Assembly (NCBI RefSeq): GCF_900141875.1
Contig: NZ_FQZE01000015.1
Location: forward strand, 55,357 to 119,356
Direction: 5' to 3'
DNA: 64,000 bases
DNA from: Tangfeifania diversioriginum
GTDB taxonomy: Bacteria > Bacteroidota > Bacteroidia > Bacteroidales > Prolixibacteraceae
Shown: positions 30,228 through 39,673 of the stretch, in pieces
Position numbering within the stretch: position 1 is the stretch's first letter
How the letters are laid out: each line of letters begins with the position of its first letter
Made by a program: the position numbers and the translations under genes
The notes under the pieces: model-generated
Database searches by the model: none
What the model saw: only the letters and a program-made list of their open reading frames with translations
What the model was told of the DNA's origin: nothing

Positions 30228-30430
30228 AAGAATCAAGATTTTCAAAATCATAACAAAAATCAGGGAGTAAAATTTTTTATGACAAATAAATTGGTTATAA
30301 TTAGAGAATTAAATAACGGATTGATTAAAACCAAGCAAAAGTCATATTTTTAAATTCAAGCCCCGTAAATTACGAGCAAATTGAATTTAATTAAAAATTT
30401 CAATGATTTTAGGTCATTATCTTTATTTTT

Positions 30431-32521
30431 ATGGCATTGAGCAAACCGATGTACCATATTATTTCAGAAAAACTGTGGAATAAAAATTCGCAGCAGGAAA
30501 AGAAACGGCTTTTTGAGTTGTTGGTTGCAATAGTGTTGATTCAGGTTGCCACTCTGGGAAATCTTGTCGTTAACTTTTTCAAATCAGGATCCAATCCTTG
30601 CCACCTGTGCGATATCGGGCTGGTCGTTTTGGCATTTCTGGCCTTAATGTGTTTGCTTGGCAACAGGTTGAACTGCACGCTCAACACGCTATTTGCAGTT
30701 CCGGTTTTTGTTTATGCCTATTTCATTTCCGATTTTTACAACCATGCACCGTTAAACGATACTGTTTACCTCTCGGTAGCCTGGCTGCTGGCCGGTGCGT
30801 TTTTCCTTTTTTACTTTTCAGATTCCGATTCTAAAATTATTCTGTACTGGATCCTTTCGCTTTTTACGCTTGGTTTTCATTTACATAAAGCAAACCTGTT
30901 TTTTGATTCATTTTTCACCTCTGAATTACTTTTGCCTCATCCGTTGCTGATGTTTATACTGATAAATGCCGGAGTGTATGCATTGCGCGCCAAATACAAA
31001 AATACCGTGTCGGACCTCAGCGAAAGGCTGGCGACAACCACCCAGGGCATTTCAAAAGTTATTCAGAACACCGGTTTCTCGGTGGCACAAATAAGAGCCG
31101 AAAGGGATGAACAGGGAAATATTGAAAAGTTCCGGATTGAAAGGGTAAATATTGCTTTTGAATCCACTTTCAAAATTAATCTTCATGAAGTAAAAGACCA
31201 GGAAGCCAGCTATATTTTCGACCTCATCTTTCATGATGACCATTTCGACCTGAATAAAACCCTGCTTTTTGAAAACCACAAAACACATGAATTTCATTCC
31301 AAAAAACGGGAAAGCTGGTATAAAATACACGTGTTAAAACCGAATTACAACAAGTTTTATATTCTTTTTGAAGACATTACCAAAGCGAAGAAAAAAATTG
31401 CCGAACTGGAGAGCAGCCGAAAAAGATACAAAGTACTGCTTGAAGCGATTCCCGATATGTTTTTTGTTATTGGGAAAGATGGCACTTACGAAGATTTTGT
31501 AATAAAAGAGAGTGACTTGTTTAAAGTTGAAGACGTAAATATTGTGGGCAGCACCATTTACGATGTGGGGTTCCCGAAAAACATGGCCGAAAAAATTTAC
31601 GGATGCATCCAAACTTCACTAAAAAACAACTCGCTCGAAACCATTGAGTATTCGTTGAATACACCCAATGGTACTTATCTTTTTGAAATGCGGCTGGCCA
31701 AACTGAATGCCCGCTCGGTAATTTCGGTGGCGCGCGACATTACCCGCCGGAAAAATGCCGAATTCAGCCTTGAAAAAGCCAAGAAAAAAGCCGAGGAATC
31801 CGACCGGTTAAAATCAGCGTTCCTTGCCAACCTGTCGCACGAAATTCGGACCCCGCTGAATATTATCACCAATTTTACGCGAATGCTGGCCGACACCGAA
31901 CTGGAAAATACAGAACGCACCGAACTGGCCGATGCCATTTCGCAAAACGGCACGCAGTTGCTCAACATGATTGACAACACCATTCACCTGTCGAAAATTG
32001 AAACAGATGCAGTTAAGGTACAACCTTCATTCTGCAAGGTAAATACCCTGATGCGCGATATATACAATCGCTTTAAACCACTTATCCCAGATTCACGAGA
32101 GGTAAAACTCAACCTCGATCTCGATGTTCCCAACCCTGCATATGGCTTTACAACCGATTCGCGCCTGCTGAGCGAAGTGTTGCTGATATTGGTTGACAAT
32201 GCCATAAAGTACACCCAAAAAGGTGAAATTCACATTGGTTACGAAATGCTGCGCAACGAGCAGGTCAAGTTTATTGTTTCCGATACCGGAATTGGCATTC
32301 CCAATGAAGAAAAAGAAAATATTTTCAGCCGCTTCTACCGGGTAAAAAACGAAATCAATGAAATTACCTCCGGCTCAGGACTGGGGTTGCCCATTGCACA
32401 ACATTATGTGTTGCTTTTAGACGGGGAACTTCAGTTGGAAACAACTCCGGGCAAAGGCACTACATTCAGTTTTTTACTTCCGTTTAAAGAAGGTGAAGGG
32501 TATTTGAAGATTGTGAGTTGA
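30431..32521 (+). CDS. Membrane-bound PAS sensor histidine kinase
   Basis: A 696-residue kinase. The first 190 residues hold about six hydrophobic segments (starting LFELLVAIVLIQVATLGNLV) and end in a short cytoplasmic coiled coil. Two PAS-like domains follow (about 205-325 and 330-450). The H-box is LANLSHEIRTPLNIITNF with His near 470; the ATPase has LVDNAIKYTQKGE, SDTGIGIPNEEK and GSGLGLPIAQHYVLL. No receiver is fused and no regulator gene is adjacent. The N-terminal CxxC (PCHLC, about 56-60) faces the periplasmic side or sits in a loop, and could be redox-active; that is a guess. Confidence 0.88.
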   Translation: MALSKPMYHIISEKLWNKNSQQEKKRLFELLVAIVLIQVATLGNLVVNFFKSGSNPCHLCDIGLVVLAFLALMCLLGNRLNCTLNTLFAVPVFVYAYFISDFYNHAPLNDTVYLSVAWLLAGAFFLFYFSDSDSKIILYWILSLFTLGFHLHKANLFFDSFFTSELLLPHPLLMFILINAGVYALRAKYKNTVSDLSERLATTTQGISKVIQNTGFSVAQIRAERDEQGNIEKFRIERVNIAFESTFKINLHEVKDQEASYIFDLIFHDDHFDLNKTLLFENHKTHEFHSKKRESWYKIHVLKPNYNKFYILFEDITKAKKKIAELESSRKRYKVLLEAIPDMFFVIGKDGTYEDFVIKESDLFKVEDVNIVGSTIYDVGFPKNMAEKIYGCIQTSLKNNSLETIEYSLNTPNGTYLFEMRLAKLNARSVISVARDITRRKNAEFSLEKAKKKAEESDRLKSAFLANLSHEIRTPLNIITNFTRMLADTELENTERTELADAISQNGTQLLNMIDNTIHLSKIETDAVKVQPSFCKVNTLMRDIYNRFKPLIPDSREVKLNLDLDVPNPAYGFTTDSRLLSEVLLILVDNAIKYTQKGEIHIGYEMLRNEQVKFIVSDTGIGIPNEEKENIFSRFYRVKNEINEITSGSGLGLPIAQHYVLLLDGELQLETTPGKGTTFSFLLPFKEGEGYLKIVS

Positions 32522-32533
32522 AGTTAACCGGTT

Positions 32534-32564
32534 ACAAAAAATCCGGGGTTCATATCCCGGATTT
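32534..32564 (-). terminator. Terminator of the secreted-protein pair
   Basis: A 9-bp stem (AAATCCGGG with CCCGGATTT, 8-base loop) is followed on the minus strand by TTTTTTG. It sits about 50 bases beyond the stop of the 32614 gene and also closes off the convergent kinase gene, though without a T-run on that side. Confidence 0.75.
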
Positions 32565-32613
32565 GTAGTCAATTCTATTCCATCAAAAAAAACTCATCTG
32601 CCAATGTCATTTC

Positions 32614-33084
32614 TCATCGCTTCACAATTTTAAAAGTTTGCAGCGGACGGCTGTTTTCTCCGGTTAATTTCAGAAGATAAGAGCCGCTTGCCCTGCTTTC
32701 AATATTGAGTTTTGTGGTTTTGTTTGTGATTTTGCCTTCCATCAGTTTCTCGCCCGACAAACTGAACAATGCATATTCCGCGTTTTCCAAAAGTTGATCG
32801 GAATTAATCGTAACAAACTCCCGGGTAGGATTGGGATACACTTCAATATTCAAATCATCGGCAAAGATTTCGGTGGAAGTTACCGTGAGTTTTGGCTGAT
32901 GAAATCCCTGGGTGAGCGAGTAACTGCCGGAAGAACCGGTTGCAATTACCGGTTCACCAATTGTCCAGCTCACTTCATATTCTGCAGCGGATTTTGTTTC
33001 ACCCGCAGCCGAAATTACTTCCTGTGCCGAAACATAAACCACTGAACTTAAAAGCATTGTTAGGATAAATATAAATTTCTTCAT
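32614..33084 (-). CDS. Short secreted protein with a type IX secretion C-terminal sorting domain
   Basis: A 156-residue protein. A signal peptide ends near VSAQ (residue 21). A short repeat-like region follows (SWTIGEPVIATGSSGSYSLT), then a C-terminal domain of about 80 residues starting EVYPNPTREFVTINSD and ending GSYLLKLTGENSRPL plus KIVKR. The PNPT and late KLxxxxx patterns are those of T9SS type A domains, so the protein is expected to be exported and anchored at the cell surface. There is almost no cargo between signal and sorting domain. It sits 10 bp after the 481-residue gene and is likely its partner. Confidence 0.82.
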   Translation of the reverse strand: MKKFIFILTMLLSSVVYVSAQEVISAAGETKSAAEYEVSWTIGEPVIATGSSGSYSLTQGFHQPKLTVTSTEIFADDLNIEVYPNPTREFVTINSDQLLENAEYALFSLSGEKLMEGKITNKTTKLNIESRASGSYLLKLTGENSRPLQTFKIVKR

Positions 33085-33094
33085 AATCTTTCTA

Positions 33095-34540
33095 TTAAGG
33101 TTTATATACTACAAATGAAAAGTAGGCATCTTTAGAATTGCCGTTTTCGTCGTAAGTAAATACAAGCAGGTTTCCCGACACGGAACCACTTTCAATAAAG
33201 CCAACCTGTCCAATCAGGCTTAAGCTCACCGTATAGTCGGTATAAAAATAGCTTTCGCCATCGATTGAAACCCTGTATTCTCCGGTTCCCGATTTAGTTA
33301 CCGATACGTTTCCGGAACTGGTTTCGAGACTACCGGAAATTACAGTTCCATAAGCAACGGGGACCATGTTGGCCGAGCCGGTAGCTTCGGTTTGAAGTTC
33401 GCCTGAAATAGCAACATCACCGCTTGATTTCACTTCAAGTCCGTTTAATGAAGTTAACTCTGTTGAGATGCTGAAATTGTTGTTTCCCAATAATCCGGCA
33501 TAAAACCGGGCATCACCCTCCGACTGAAAATTAAGGTTCGCATTATTGGTGGTACTGGCTTTATCCAGAATTAAATATGCATCACCATCCAATAAGCCCG
33601 AAGTTGTTGACCTCAATCTGATGCTTGAAGTTGAATTTACCAAATCCAAATCATGTTCCGGGTTAGAAGTGCCGATTCCAACGTTGTTTTCAAAATAAAT
33701 TTCGGAACCGTTTTCCAGCCACAGGCTACTCCCCGATGAAGGAGTTTGCCAGGATGCCCTTCCGTTTGCATCGGATGTCAGTACCTTTCCGTCGCCTTCC
33801 GTGCCATCTTCAATAGTAATGCCTCCCCGGAATTCTGCGGCTGGGCCTCCGCTGTTATTTTCAGCAAAAATGGTGGGATAACTGCTGTTATTTTTAGCGG
33901 CAATGGCCTGCACATCTTCAGCCACTACCTGAAATTTTCTTAAATCGGCACCGGGAATTTCGCCAATTCCAACTTTCCCTCCATTGAAATAAATATCGTC
34001 GCCATCTTCCGACCAAAGGTTGGGTTCACCTGCAGGCAATGCAACTGTATTCCCGTCGGAGATAGCCAGATCATTCCCGCTAAGCGAGAGTGTTTGAATC
34101 TCATTGGAAGGATCAGCGTCAGCATCGTTTACCTCATCATTTTCAACGGTTTGCGCATGAAAAGCATAGGGAACTGCCAACAACTGAGTTGTGCTGAGTT
34201 CTGTAAACGAACTGCCGCCGTCAGGGTCAAACTCCACTTTAATAAAATGCGGTGCTTCGCCCCATCCATCGGGACTAAAACTTCCGGAAACATGCGTTCC
34301 GTTTCCAATCTGGAGGCTCGCCAAACCATAATCACTGGTTGTGGTTGAGTGCTGTTCAGTGTAAACAACGGCACCCGCTTCGGAATCCTGCAAAATGCTT
34401 ATCTGAAAAGTAACATTCTGGTTGGCAACAATATCGCCTGATGCATTGCGGACAACTGCCTGGTAACTAAAGGCACCTGGCGTTTGTGCCAAAAGATTTA
34501 CTGAAAAAAACATGAATAGCAAAATGGATAATTGTTTCAT
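33095..34540 (-). CDS. Secreted fibre-like surface protein, Bacteroidetes type
   Basis: A 481-residue protein with a signal peptide cut near LLAQ (19). The first ~130 residues (GAFSYQAVVRNASGDIVANQ, then VTFQISILQDS) are a module common at the start of Bacteroidetes secreted proteins. Next come repeated linkers (NLWSEDGDDIYFNGGKVGIG and LWLENGSEIYFENNVGIG) of the kind seen in tail-fibre-like or peptidase-linked structural proteins. The end is beta-rich (TVSLSLIGQVGFIESGSVSG). No enzyme motif is visible. A role in adhesion or envelope structure is plausible. It is cotranscribed with the T9SS protein at 32614. Confidence 0.75.
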   Translation of the reverse strand: MKQLSILLFMFFSVNLLAQTPGAFSYQAVVRNASGDIVANQNVTFQISILQDSEAGAVVYTEQHSTTTSDYGLASLQIGNGTHVSGSFSPDGWGEAPHFIKVEFDPDGGSSFTELSTTQLLAVPYAFHAQTVENDEVNDADADPSNEIQTLSLSGNDLAISDGNTVALPAGEPNLWSEDGDDIYFNGGKVGIGEIPGADLRKFQVVAEDVQAIAAKNNSSYPTIFAENNSGGPAAEFRGGITIEDGTEGDGKVLTSDANGRASWQTPSSGSSLWLENGSEIYFENNVGIGTSNPEHDLDLVNSTSSIRLRSTTSGLLDGDAYLILDKASTTNNANLNFQSEGDARFYAGLLGNNNFSISTELTSLNGLEVKSSGDVAISGELQTEATGSANMVPVAYGTVISGSLETSSGNVSVTKSGTGEYRVSIDGESYFYTDYTVSLSLIGQVGFIESGSVSGNLLVFTYDENGNSKDAYFSFVVYKP

Positions 34541-34901
34541 AACGTATGAATTTGTAATTTAAAATAATAATAAAGAGTATTTTGTGTTATTCAGGAAGAA
34601 ATTTTTTTGTTCAGAGATTTCCGATGTCAAATTTTTTTATTGAATACCTGTTGATTAAAATGGTTCTTTAAAAAGTAACAAGAATTATATTTTTGAAAAT
34701 TCATCTGATTCATAGTATTATTTTTCAGCATATCTGGTCAAAGTTTATTTTATTCTCTACAATACCTCAAAACACATCACACAAAAATGTTCACTAAAAA
34801 ATTAATAATCTTGAAAGAATTCAATTTTATACTTAGTTTTGAAACGAACTAAGAACAGCAAACTGGCGAATGAATAGCCTTAATAATCCATTACTGTTTT
34901 G
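34541..34901. other. Intergenic region between divergent genes, AT-rich
   Basis: About 360 bases between the minus-strand secreted-protein pair and the plus-strand permease. The only signal I can support is the permease -7 box at 34834-34841. No gene, RNA or repeat is recognised in the rest. Confidence 0.5.
34834..34841 (+). promoter_or_regulatory. -7 box TAGTTTTG of the permease gene
   Basis: A perfect TAnnTTTG, with CTTG 20 bases further upstream as a partial -33 element. The leader to the ATG at 34902 would be about 55 bases. Confidence 0.5.
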
Positions 34902-36707
34902 ATGCCCCTCGAAGGATATATTGTGGTGGCAGTCATCTTCCTGGTGATTGTAGCGCTGGCCAAAGAACTTATGCGCCCGGGGCTGGTATTTTTTTCAGCT
35001 TCGGTTATTTTAATGGCAACCGGCATAATAAACAACGAGGAAATGATTGCCGGATTCTCCAACAAAGGGATGATTACTGTTGGAGTGCTCTTCCTTGTAA
35101 GCGAGGGCATCAGGCAATCGGGAATGCTCAACCGGCTGGCACAAACCTACCTGCCGCGCAAAAGGGGAAAAATGGTTTTTCTGCTGCCCCGCATTATGCT
35201 GCCGGTTTCGGTGTTGTCGGCTTTTCTGAACAATACACCTGTTGTAATTATTTTTGCCCCAATCATTAAAAAATGGTCAGAGAAACTGAACCTCTCCTAT
35301 AAAAAGTTTCTGATTCCGCTCTCGTATGCCACCATACTTGGTGGAATGTGTACCCTTATTGGAACATCGACCAACCTGGTTGTACACGGATTAATTCTGG
35401 AAAACGGGTACGAAGGTTTTGGCATGTTCGAGCTGGGGAAAGTGGGACTTTTTATCGCAGTTATTGGCACAATTTACATGGCAATTGCCGGGAACAAATT
35501 ACTTCCCGGGAAAAAAATTCTTTTTAACTCCAAAAGTTCCATCGATTTAAAAGATTACTATTACGATATCACTATTCCTGAAAACAGCAGCCTCGTTGGC
35601 CTGGAAATAAAAAATGGCCGAATGAAGGAACTAAAAAAAATGGTGGTAATTTGCATAAACCGCAACGGCAATACTATTGAAACGAAAAAAGGATCCTTTA
35701 AAATCAGGCCCAACGATAAAATGCTGGTGGCCGGAAAATCAGACCGGCTCAATTTTATTCTGGCCAGCGACAACCTTAAACTCACAGGAATTGACCTGAT
35801 AAAAAATGTTCCGAGAAACAAACTCAAACAATACGAAGCGGTAATTTCTCCGCGCTTTCCGGGCGTAGGAAAAACCATTTCTGAATTCAATTTCTATGAG
35901 CACTACCAGGCAGTGGTGCTGGCTATACACCGCAACGGCGAACGTATTACATCAAATCTCGATAAGCTGAAACTCAAATCGGGCGACAACCTGGTTTTAC
36001 TGACAACCGAAAAATTTATTCAGAACTGGGGCGAGTCGAAAATATTTTACCTCACCTCCTACATTCGCGATTACCGCACAACCGGAAGTTTTTGGAAAAA
36101 ATGGATGGCGTTCATTATCCTTATTTTGATGATAATCGGCGCAACAGTAGGCCGTCATTTTCATTCACCGGCTGGCCTCACTTTCGATATGTTTTTCTTT
36201 TCGGTGCTGGCAGCTGTACTTTTAATCTGGCTGAAAATTATGCCTCACCAAAAGTACACCAAAGCCATCAGTTGGGATGTATTGATTACCATTGCCTGCG
36301 CTTTTGCCATTAGTAAATCGATGCAAAATTCAGGAGCTGCCGAAGCACTGGCCCGAAGTACTGTAAATTTTGCCCGGGGGTTTGGCCCCATGGGGGTATT
36401 GGCAGCTGTTTATATTTTAACAGCAATTTTTACCGAAATAGTTACAAACAATGCAGCGGCAGCACTGGTTTTTCCAATTGCCCTGGCAGCTGCACAGCAA
36501 CTCAATGTGGATCCCAAACCATTTTTTGTGGCCATAGCAATAGCAGCATCTGCAAGCTTCTCCACGCCAATTGGCTACCAAACCAACCTCATTGTCCAGG
36601 CAATTGGCAATTATAAATTTACCGATTACCTGAAAATTGGTCTTCCGCTTAACCTTCTCGCTTTTATTTTATCGTTGCTGTTAATTCCTTATTTCTGGAA
36701 CTTTTAA
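34902..36707 (+). CDS. SLC13/DASS-type permease with two TrkA-C domains
   Basis: A 601-residue inner-membrane transporter. N-terminal membrane segments (1-190) include the family hallmark SAFLNNTPVVIIFAPI (about 106-121) and a serine/threonine-rich TLIGTSTNLVVHG. Two cytoplasmic TrkA-C (RCK-C) domains follow (about 210-300 and 305-385). A second membrane half has EIVTNNAAAALVFPIALA and FSTPIGYQTNLIVQAIG, the second SNT-like motif. Such proteins carry sulfate, dicarboxylates or similar anions with sodium; sulfate is possible given cysDN 4 kb away, but this is only suggestive. A TTG three bases upstream is a less likely start. Confidence 0.88.
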   Translation: MPLEGYIVVAVIFLVIVALAKELMRPGLVFFSASVILMATGIINNEEMIAGFSNKGMITVGVLFLVSEGIRQSGMLNRLAQTYLPRKRGKMVFLLPRIMLPVSVLSAFLNNTPVVIIFAPIIKKWSEKLNLSYKKFLIPLSYATILGGMCTLIGTSTNLVVHGLILENGYEGFGMFELGKVGLFIAVIGTIYMAIAGNKLLPGKKILFNSKSSIDLKDYYYDITIPENSSLVGLEIKNGRMKELKKMVVICINRNGNTIETKKGSFKIRPNDKMLVAGKSDRLNFILASDNLKLTGIDLIKNVPRNKLKQYEAVISPRFPGVGKTISEFNFYEHYQAVVLAIHRNGERITSNLDKLKLKSGDNLVLLTTEKFIQNWGESKIFYLTSYIRDYRTTGSFWKKWMAFIILILMIIGATVGRHFHSPAGLTFDMFFFSVLAAVLLIWLKIMPHQKYTKAISWDVLITIACAFAISKSMQNSGAAEALARSTVNFARGFGPMGVLAAVYILTAIFTEIVTNNAAAALVFPIALAAAQQLNVDPKPFFVAIAIAASASFSTPIGYQTNLIVQAIGNYKFTDYLKIGLPLNLLAFILSLLLIPYFWNF

Positions 36708-36738
36708 AAGTATTGTTTAAATTTATTAAATATTACTT

Positions 36739-36746
36739 TATTTTTG
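36739..36746 (+). promoter_or_regulatory. -7 box TATTTTTG of the XRE-cupin gene
   Basis: A perfect TAnnTTTG with TTTA 19 bases further upstream (36716-36719), close to a full promoter. The ATG chosen at 36799 follows by 52 bases. Confidence 0.55.
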
Positions 36747-36798
36747 CGCCATCACAGCATAATCCTGTTTATTTCTGTTCAATAAAAAATTGTGTACC

Positions 36799-37350
36799 AT
36801 GAAACGCCTGGGAGAAAGAATAAAACGAAAGAGAGAAAATTTGCATTTGCGTCTTAATGAACTGGCAAAGAAAGTGGGTATCAGTGCCAGTGCAATGTCG
36901 CAAATTGAAAAAGCAAAAGCCTTTCCCTCCATTGTTACGTTGAAATCAATTGCCGACAACCTATACACCACTGTGGGCGAGCTGATTGGTGAAAATGAAA
37001 CATTGACCAATAACCCATTGGTGAAATTCTCCGAAAAAAGCTTTGTGGAAAAAAATAAGTCAGGGGCATCGCTTTTCCTGCTATCCAAACATGAAAACGG
37101 GAAACAGATGGAAACATTTTTGGTAGAATTCGAAGAAGGAGCTGACTCCAAAGACATTATGAAAAATCATCCGGGTCAGGAGTTCTGTTTTGTGCTCAAT
37201 GGAGAAATTGAATTTACTGTGGATGATAAAACCTACCTGCTCGAAAAAAACGACAGTTTTTATTTCAATTCTGCAAGGTATCATTCAGCCCGCAATGTAT
37301 CGCAAACAAAGGCACAAATTATATGGATAGTTACTCCTCCTGAAATTTAA
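36799..37350 (+). CDS. XRE-family transcriptional regulator with C-terminal cupin
   Basis: A 183-residue regulator. The helix-turn-helix (about 3-60) reads LGERIKRKRENLHLRLNELA with VGISASAMSQIEKAKAFPSI as recognition half. The cupin sensor (about 105-180) has HPGQEFCFVLNGEIEFTV and the double-histidine stretch FNSARYHSARN. Such proteins sense a small molecule in the cupin and control a neighbouring catabolic gene. The next gene downstream, DUF4914, has an operator-like dyad over its promoter and is the obvious candidate target. An upstream TTG (36790) is ignored in favour of ATG. Confidence 0.9.
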   Translation: MKRLGERIKRKRENLHLRLNELAKKVGISASAMSQIEKAKAFPSIVTLKSIADNLYTTVGELIGENETLTNNPLVKFSEKSFVEKNKSGASLFLLSKHENGKQMETFLVEFEEGADSKDIMKNHPGQEFCFVLNGEIEFTVDDKTYLLEKNDSFYFNSARYHSARNVSQTKAQIIWIVTPPEI

Positions 37351-37443
37351 AAAAAACAACTCCTTGCTTGTCAATATAGTTCAATGTTAATCCAATATTA
37401 TTCACTTCTTAAATAATTAAGTATATATTAATTATTTCACACA

Positions 37444-37471
37444 TACTTCATTTTCGTGAAGTATTACTTCA
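37444..37471 (+). promoter_or_regulatory. Operator-like dyad plus extra half-site before the DUF4914 gene
   Basis: TACTTCA and TGAAGTA are separated by six bases (37444-37463), and a third ACTTCA half-site follows at 37466-37471. The dyad covers the expected -33 position of the promoter whose -7 box is at 37477-37484. This layout suits a repressor. The neighbouring XRE-cupin protein is the first candidate binder. Confidence 0.6.
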
Positions 37472-37476
37472 TTTTT

Positions 37477-37484
37477 TAATTTTG
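37477..37484 (+). promoter_or_regulatory. -7 box TAATTTTG of the DUF4914 gene
   Basis: A perfect TAnnTTTG six bases after the third operator half-site. Predicted start near 37491 gives a leader of about 70 bases. Confidence 0.55.
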
Positions 37485-37560
37485 AAAAGATATTTTCGCT
37501 GCTATAAAACTGCCTGGTAATTAAAAACTATTAAGCACGTAAAAATTAAAAAGCAAGAAA

Positions 37561-39522
37561 ATGGTCATGAATAATTTATTAAAAACACTTGAAGAAAAAA
37601 ACATACAACTTCCTGAAAATGTTTATGATGTATTAACAAACTGCAAAAGTCTTTCAGTTTTCAGTACCACTGAAGAACTTGCGGATGCTTCCACAAACGG
37701 AAAAGAAAACGACGAATTCAGTGTAAAGTATGACGTGCCCGGAAAAGGTGAATACACCGAAGCGATTGTACACCGTGTAAAAAACGGCATTTCGGCCAAT
37801 TACACCGAAGCCTATATGCGGCGCAGAGACCCGGGAACGATGTCTATTGCAGATGACCACCCCTCTGATAAAAAGAGATTCAATGAAAAATATGGCTTTG
37901 AGTTTCCGTCAATTCAGCAGGAAACGTACGAATGGCTAAAAAATCAGGATTTAGCCTGTTTCTTTTATTTTGCCGGAAGGAAAAACATTGGTTCCACAGG
38001 AATTGCAATTGCACCGGCCAATGCAGCCTTTTTTGCCATGGGGCTCTCCATGCTACAGCAAATAGTTGCACCAGCCGACCTTGCAGAAAATACCGATATG
38101 AAATCGGTAATTTTTGTGGCCCCGGTTTTCAGGCACACACATTTTAACGGCAAACAGGTGGTTGTGCATAACCGCACCGAACATGTTCATGAACTCTATT
38201 CCTATAATCTTTATCCGGGGCCGAGTGCTAAAAAAGGGTTGTACGGAGTATTGCTCACCGAGGGTGAAAAAGAAGGCTGGGTAACAGCACACTGTTCGGC
38301 GGTGCAGTCGGTAAGTCCGTACGACAACGTAAAAACATTTATGCATGAAGGAGCCAGCGGCGGCGGAAAAAGTGAAATGCACCAGCACATTCTCAGGGAG
38401 GATGACGGACGGGTGTTGATTGGCAAAAACCAGGTTACCGGCGAAGAACGTTTTATAACGATTCCCAGGTTTTGTTCCTTTAATTCTGTTGCTGATGATA
38501 TGGCATTTTGTCACCCTACTATTCAGAAAAACAACGGAAAACTCTATATTCTCGATGCCGAAAATGCATGGTTTGTGCGTGTTGACAGTGTGAACGAATA
38601 CGGCGACGACCCTCACCTTGAAAAGGCAACCATCAATCCGCAGGAACAATTGCTGTTTCTGAATATTGATACAGTGCCACGTTCTACAGCTCTGATTTGG
38701 GATCATATCCAGGATGAACCGGGCAAACCATGTCCCAATCCTCGTGTAATTCTGCCGCGCAACAACATTACAAATATTGTTAACGACCCGGTTTCGGTAG
38801 ATATCAGGAGTTTCGGACTGAGAACGCCGATTTGCAGCAAAGACGATCCATCTTACGGAATTGTGGGATTATTCCATATTTTACCACCGTCACTGGCCTG
38901 GTTGTGGAGACTTGTTTCACCCCGTGGCCATAATAACCCCAGCATTGTTGGCACAGGTGCCATGGAAAGTGAAGGCGTTGGTTCCTACTGGCCATTTGCT
39001 ACCGGCAAAAGGGTAACCCACGCCAACTTGCTGCTCGATCAGATTATTAAAACGCCACGCACAACTTTTACGTTGGTGCCCAATCAAAACATCGGGGTAT
39101 GGAAAGTAGGGTTCAAACCACAGCTTCTTATGCGTGAATACCTGACCCGCCGGGGTGTAGCAAAGCTCAGGAACGATCAGTACCAGCCTGCCCGGTGTAG
39201 TTTACTGGGATATGAACTGAACTACCTTACCCTGGAAAGTTCAAAAATACCAACCCGCTTTCTGAAAGTGTACAACCAGGTTGAAGTAGGAACAGAGGGC
39301 TACGATGCCGGTGCCGAAATTTTGCAGGATTTCTTCAAAAAAGAACTGCAAAAATTCTGGAAAGAAGATTTATACAAAACAGGTAAAAGAATTATCGATG
39401 CCTGTTTGTCGAATGCGACTATAGAAGAATACAATGAAATTGTTCCGATGAGTTATCAGTATTCATTCAATCAGATTGAAGATTATGAGCAAAGCAATTT
39501 CTATCAGGAATACGACAAATAA
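37561..39522 (+). CDS. DUF4914 protein with a PEP carboxykinase-like P-loop, function unknown
   Basis: A 653-residue soluble protein I recognise as DUF4914. A Walker A-type loop, HEGASGGGKSEMHQH, is clear at about residues 262-276. Its GxSGxGKS form and the surrounding order (upstream catalytic-like VTAHCSAVQSVSPY, downstream VADDMAFCHPTI) recall phosphoenolpyruvate carboxykinases, which bind nucleotide through such a loop; similarity beyond that is inferred. Other conserved-looking stretches are YMRRRDPGTMSIADDHPSD, SPRGHNNPSIVGTGAMESEG and FKPQLLMREYLTRRG. No metabolic role is known to me. It has its own regulated promoter and ends at a long-loop inverted repeat. Confidence 0.8.
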   Translation: MVMNNLLKTLEEKNIQLPENVYDVLTNCKSLSVFSTTEELADASTNGKENDEFSVKYDVPGKGEYTEAIVHRVKNGISANYTEAYMRRRDPGTMSIADDHPSDKKRFNEKYGFEFPSIQQETYEWLKNQDLACFFYFAGRKNIGSTGIAIAPANAAFFAMGLSMLQQIVAPADLAENTDMKSVIFVAPVFRHTHFNGKQVVVHNRTEHVHELYSYNLYPGPSAKKGLYGVLLTEGEKEGWVTAHCSAVQSVSPYDNVKTFMHEGASGGGKSEMHQHILREDDGRVLIGKNQVTGEERFITIPRFCSFNSVADDMAFCHPTIQKNNGKLYILDAENAWFVRVDSVNEYGDDPHLEKATINPQEQLLFLNIDTVPRSTALIWDHIQDEPGKPCPNPRVILPRNNITNIVNDPVSVDIRSFGLRTPICSKDDPSYGIVGLFHILPPSLAWLWRLVSPRGHNNPSIVGTGAMESEGVGSYWPFATGKRVTHANLLLDQIIKTPRTTFTLVPNQNIGVWKVGFKPQLLMREYLTRRGVAKLRNDQYQPARCSLLGYELNYLTLESSKIPTRFLKVYNQVEVGTEGYDAGAEILQDFFKKELQKFWKEDLYKTGKRIIDACLSNATIEEYNEIVPMSYQYSFNQIEDYEQSNFYQEYDK

Positions 39523-39529
39523 TAATAGT

Positions 39530-39631
39530 AAAGACCGGGAGTAATTACAATGTGAGGGCTCACTACCTATATTCCATTTATTAATTCCAAATTTTTCATA
39601 AATAACAGAGGCCTGCAATCTCCCGGTCTTT
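39530..39631 (+). terminator. Long-loop inverted repeat after the DUF4914 gene
   Basis: AAAGACCGGGAG (39530-39541) and CTCCCGGTCTTT (39620-39631) are perfect 12-base complements separated by 78 bases, followed by TT. It begins eight bases after the stop codon. It may be a terminator with an embedded structure or the remains of an insertion into a normal terminator loop. Confidence 0.5.
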
Positions 39632-39673
39632 TAAAATCTCATTTCAGTCCACAAATCCCGCTATACATAGTAG

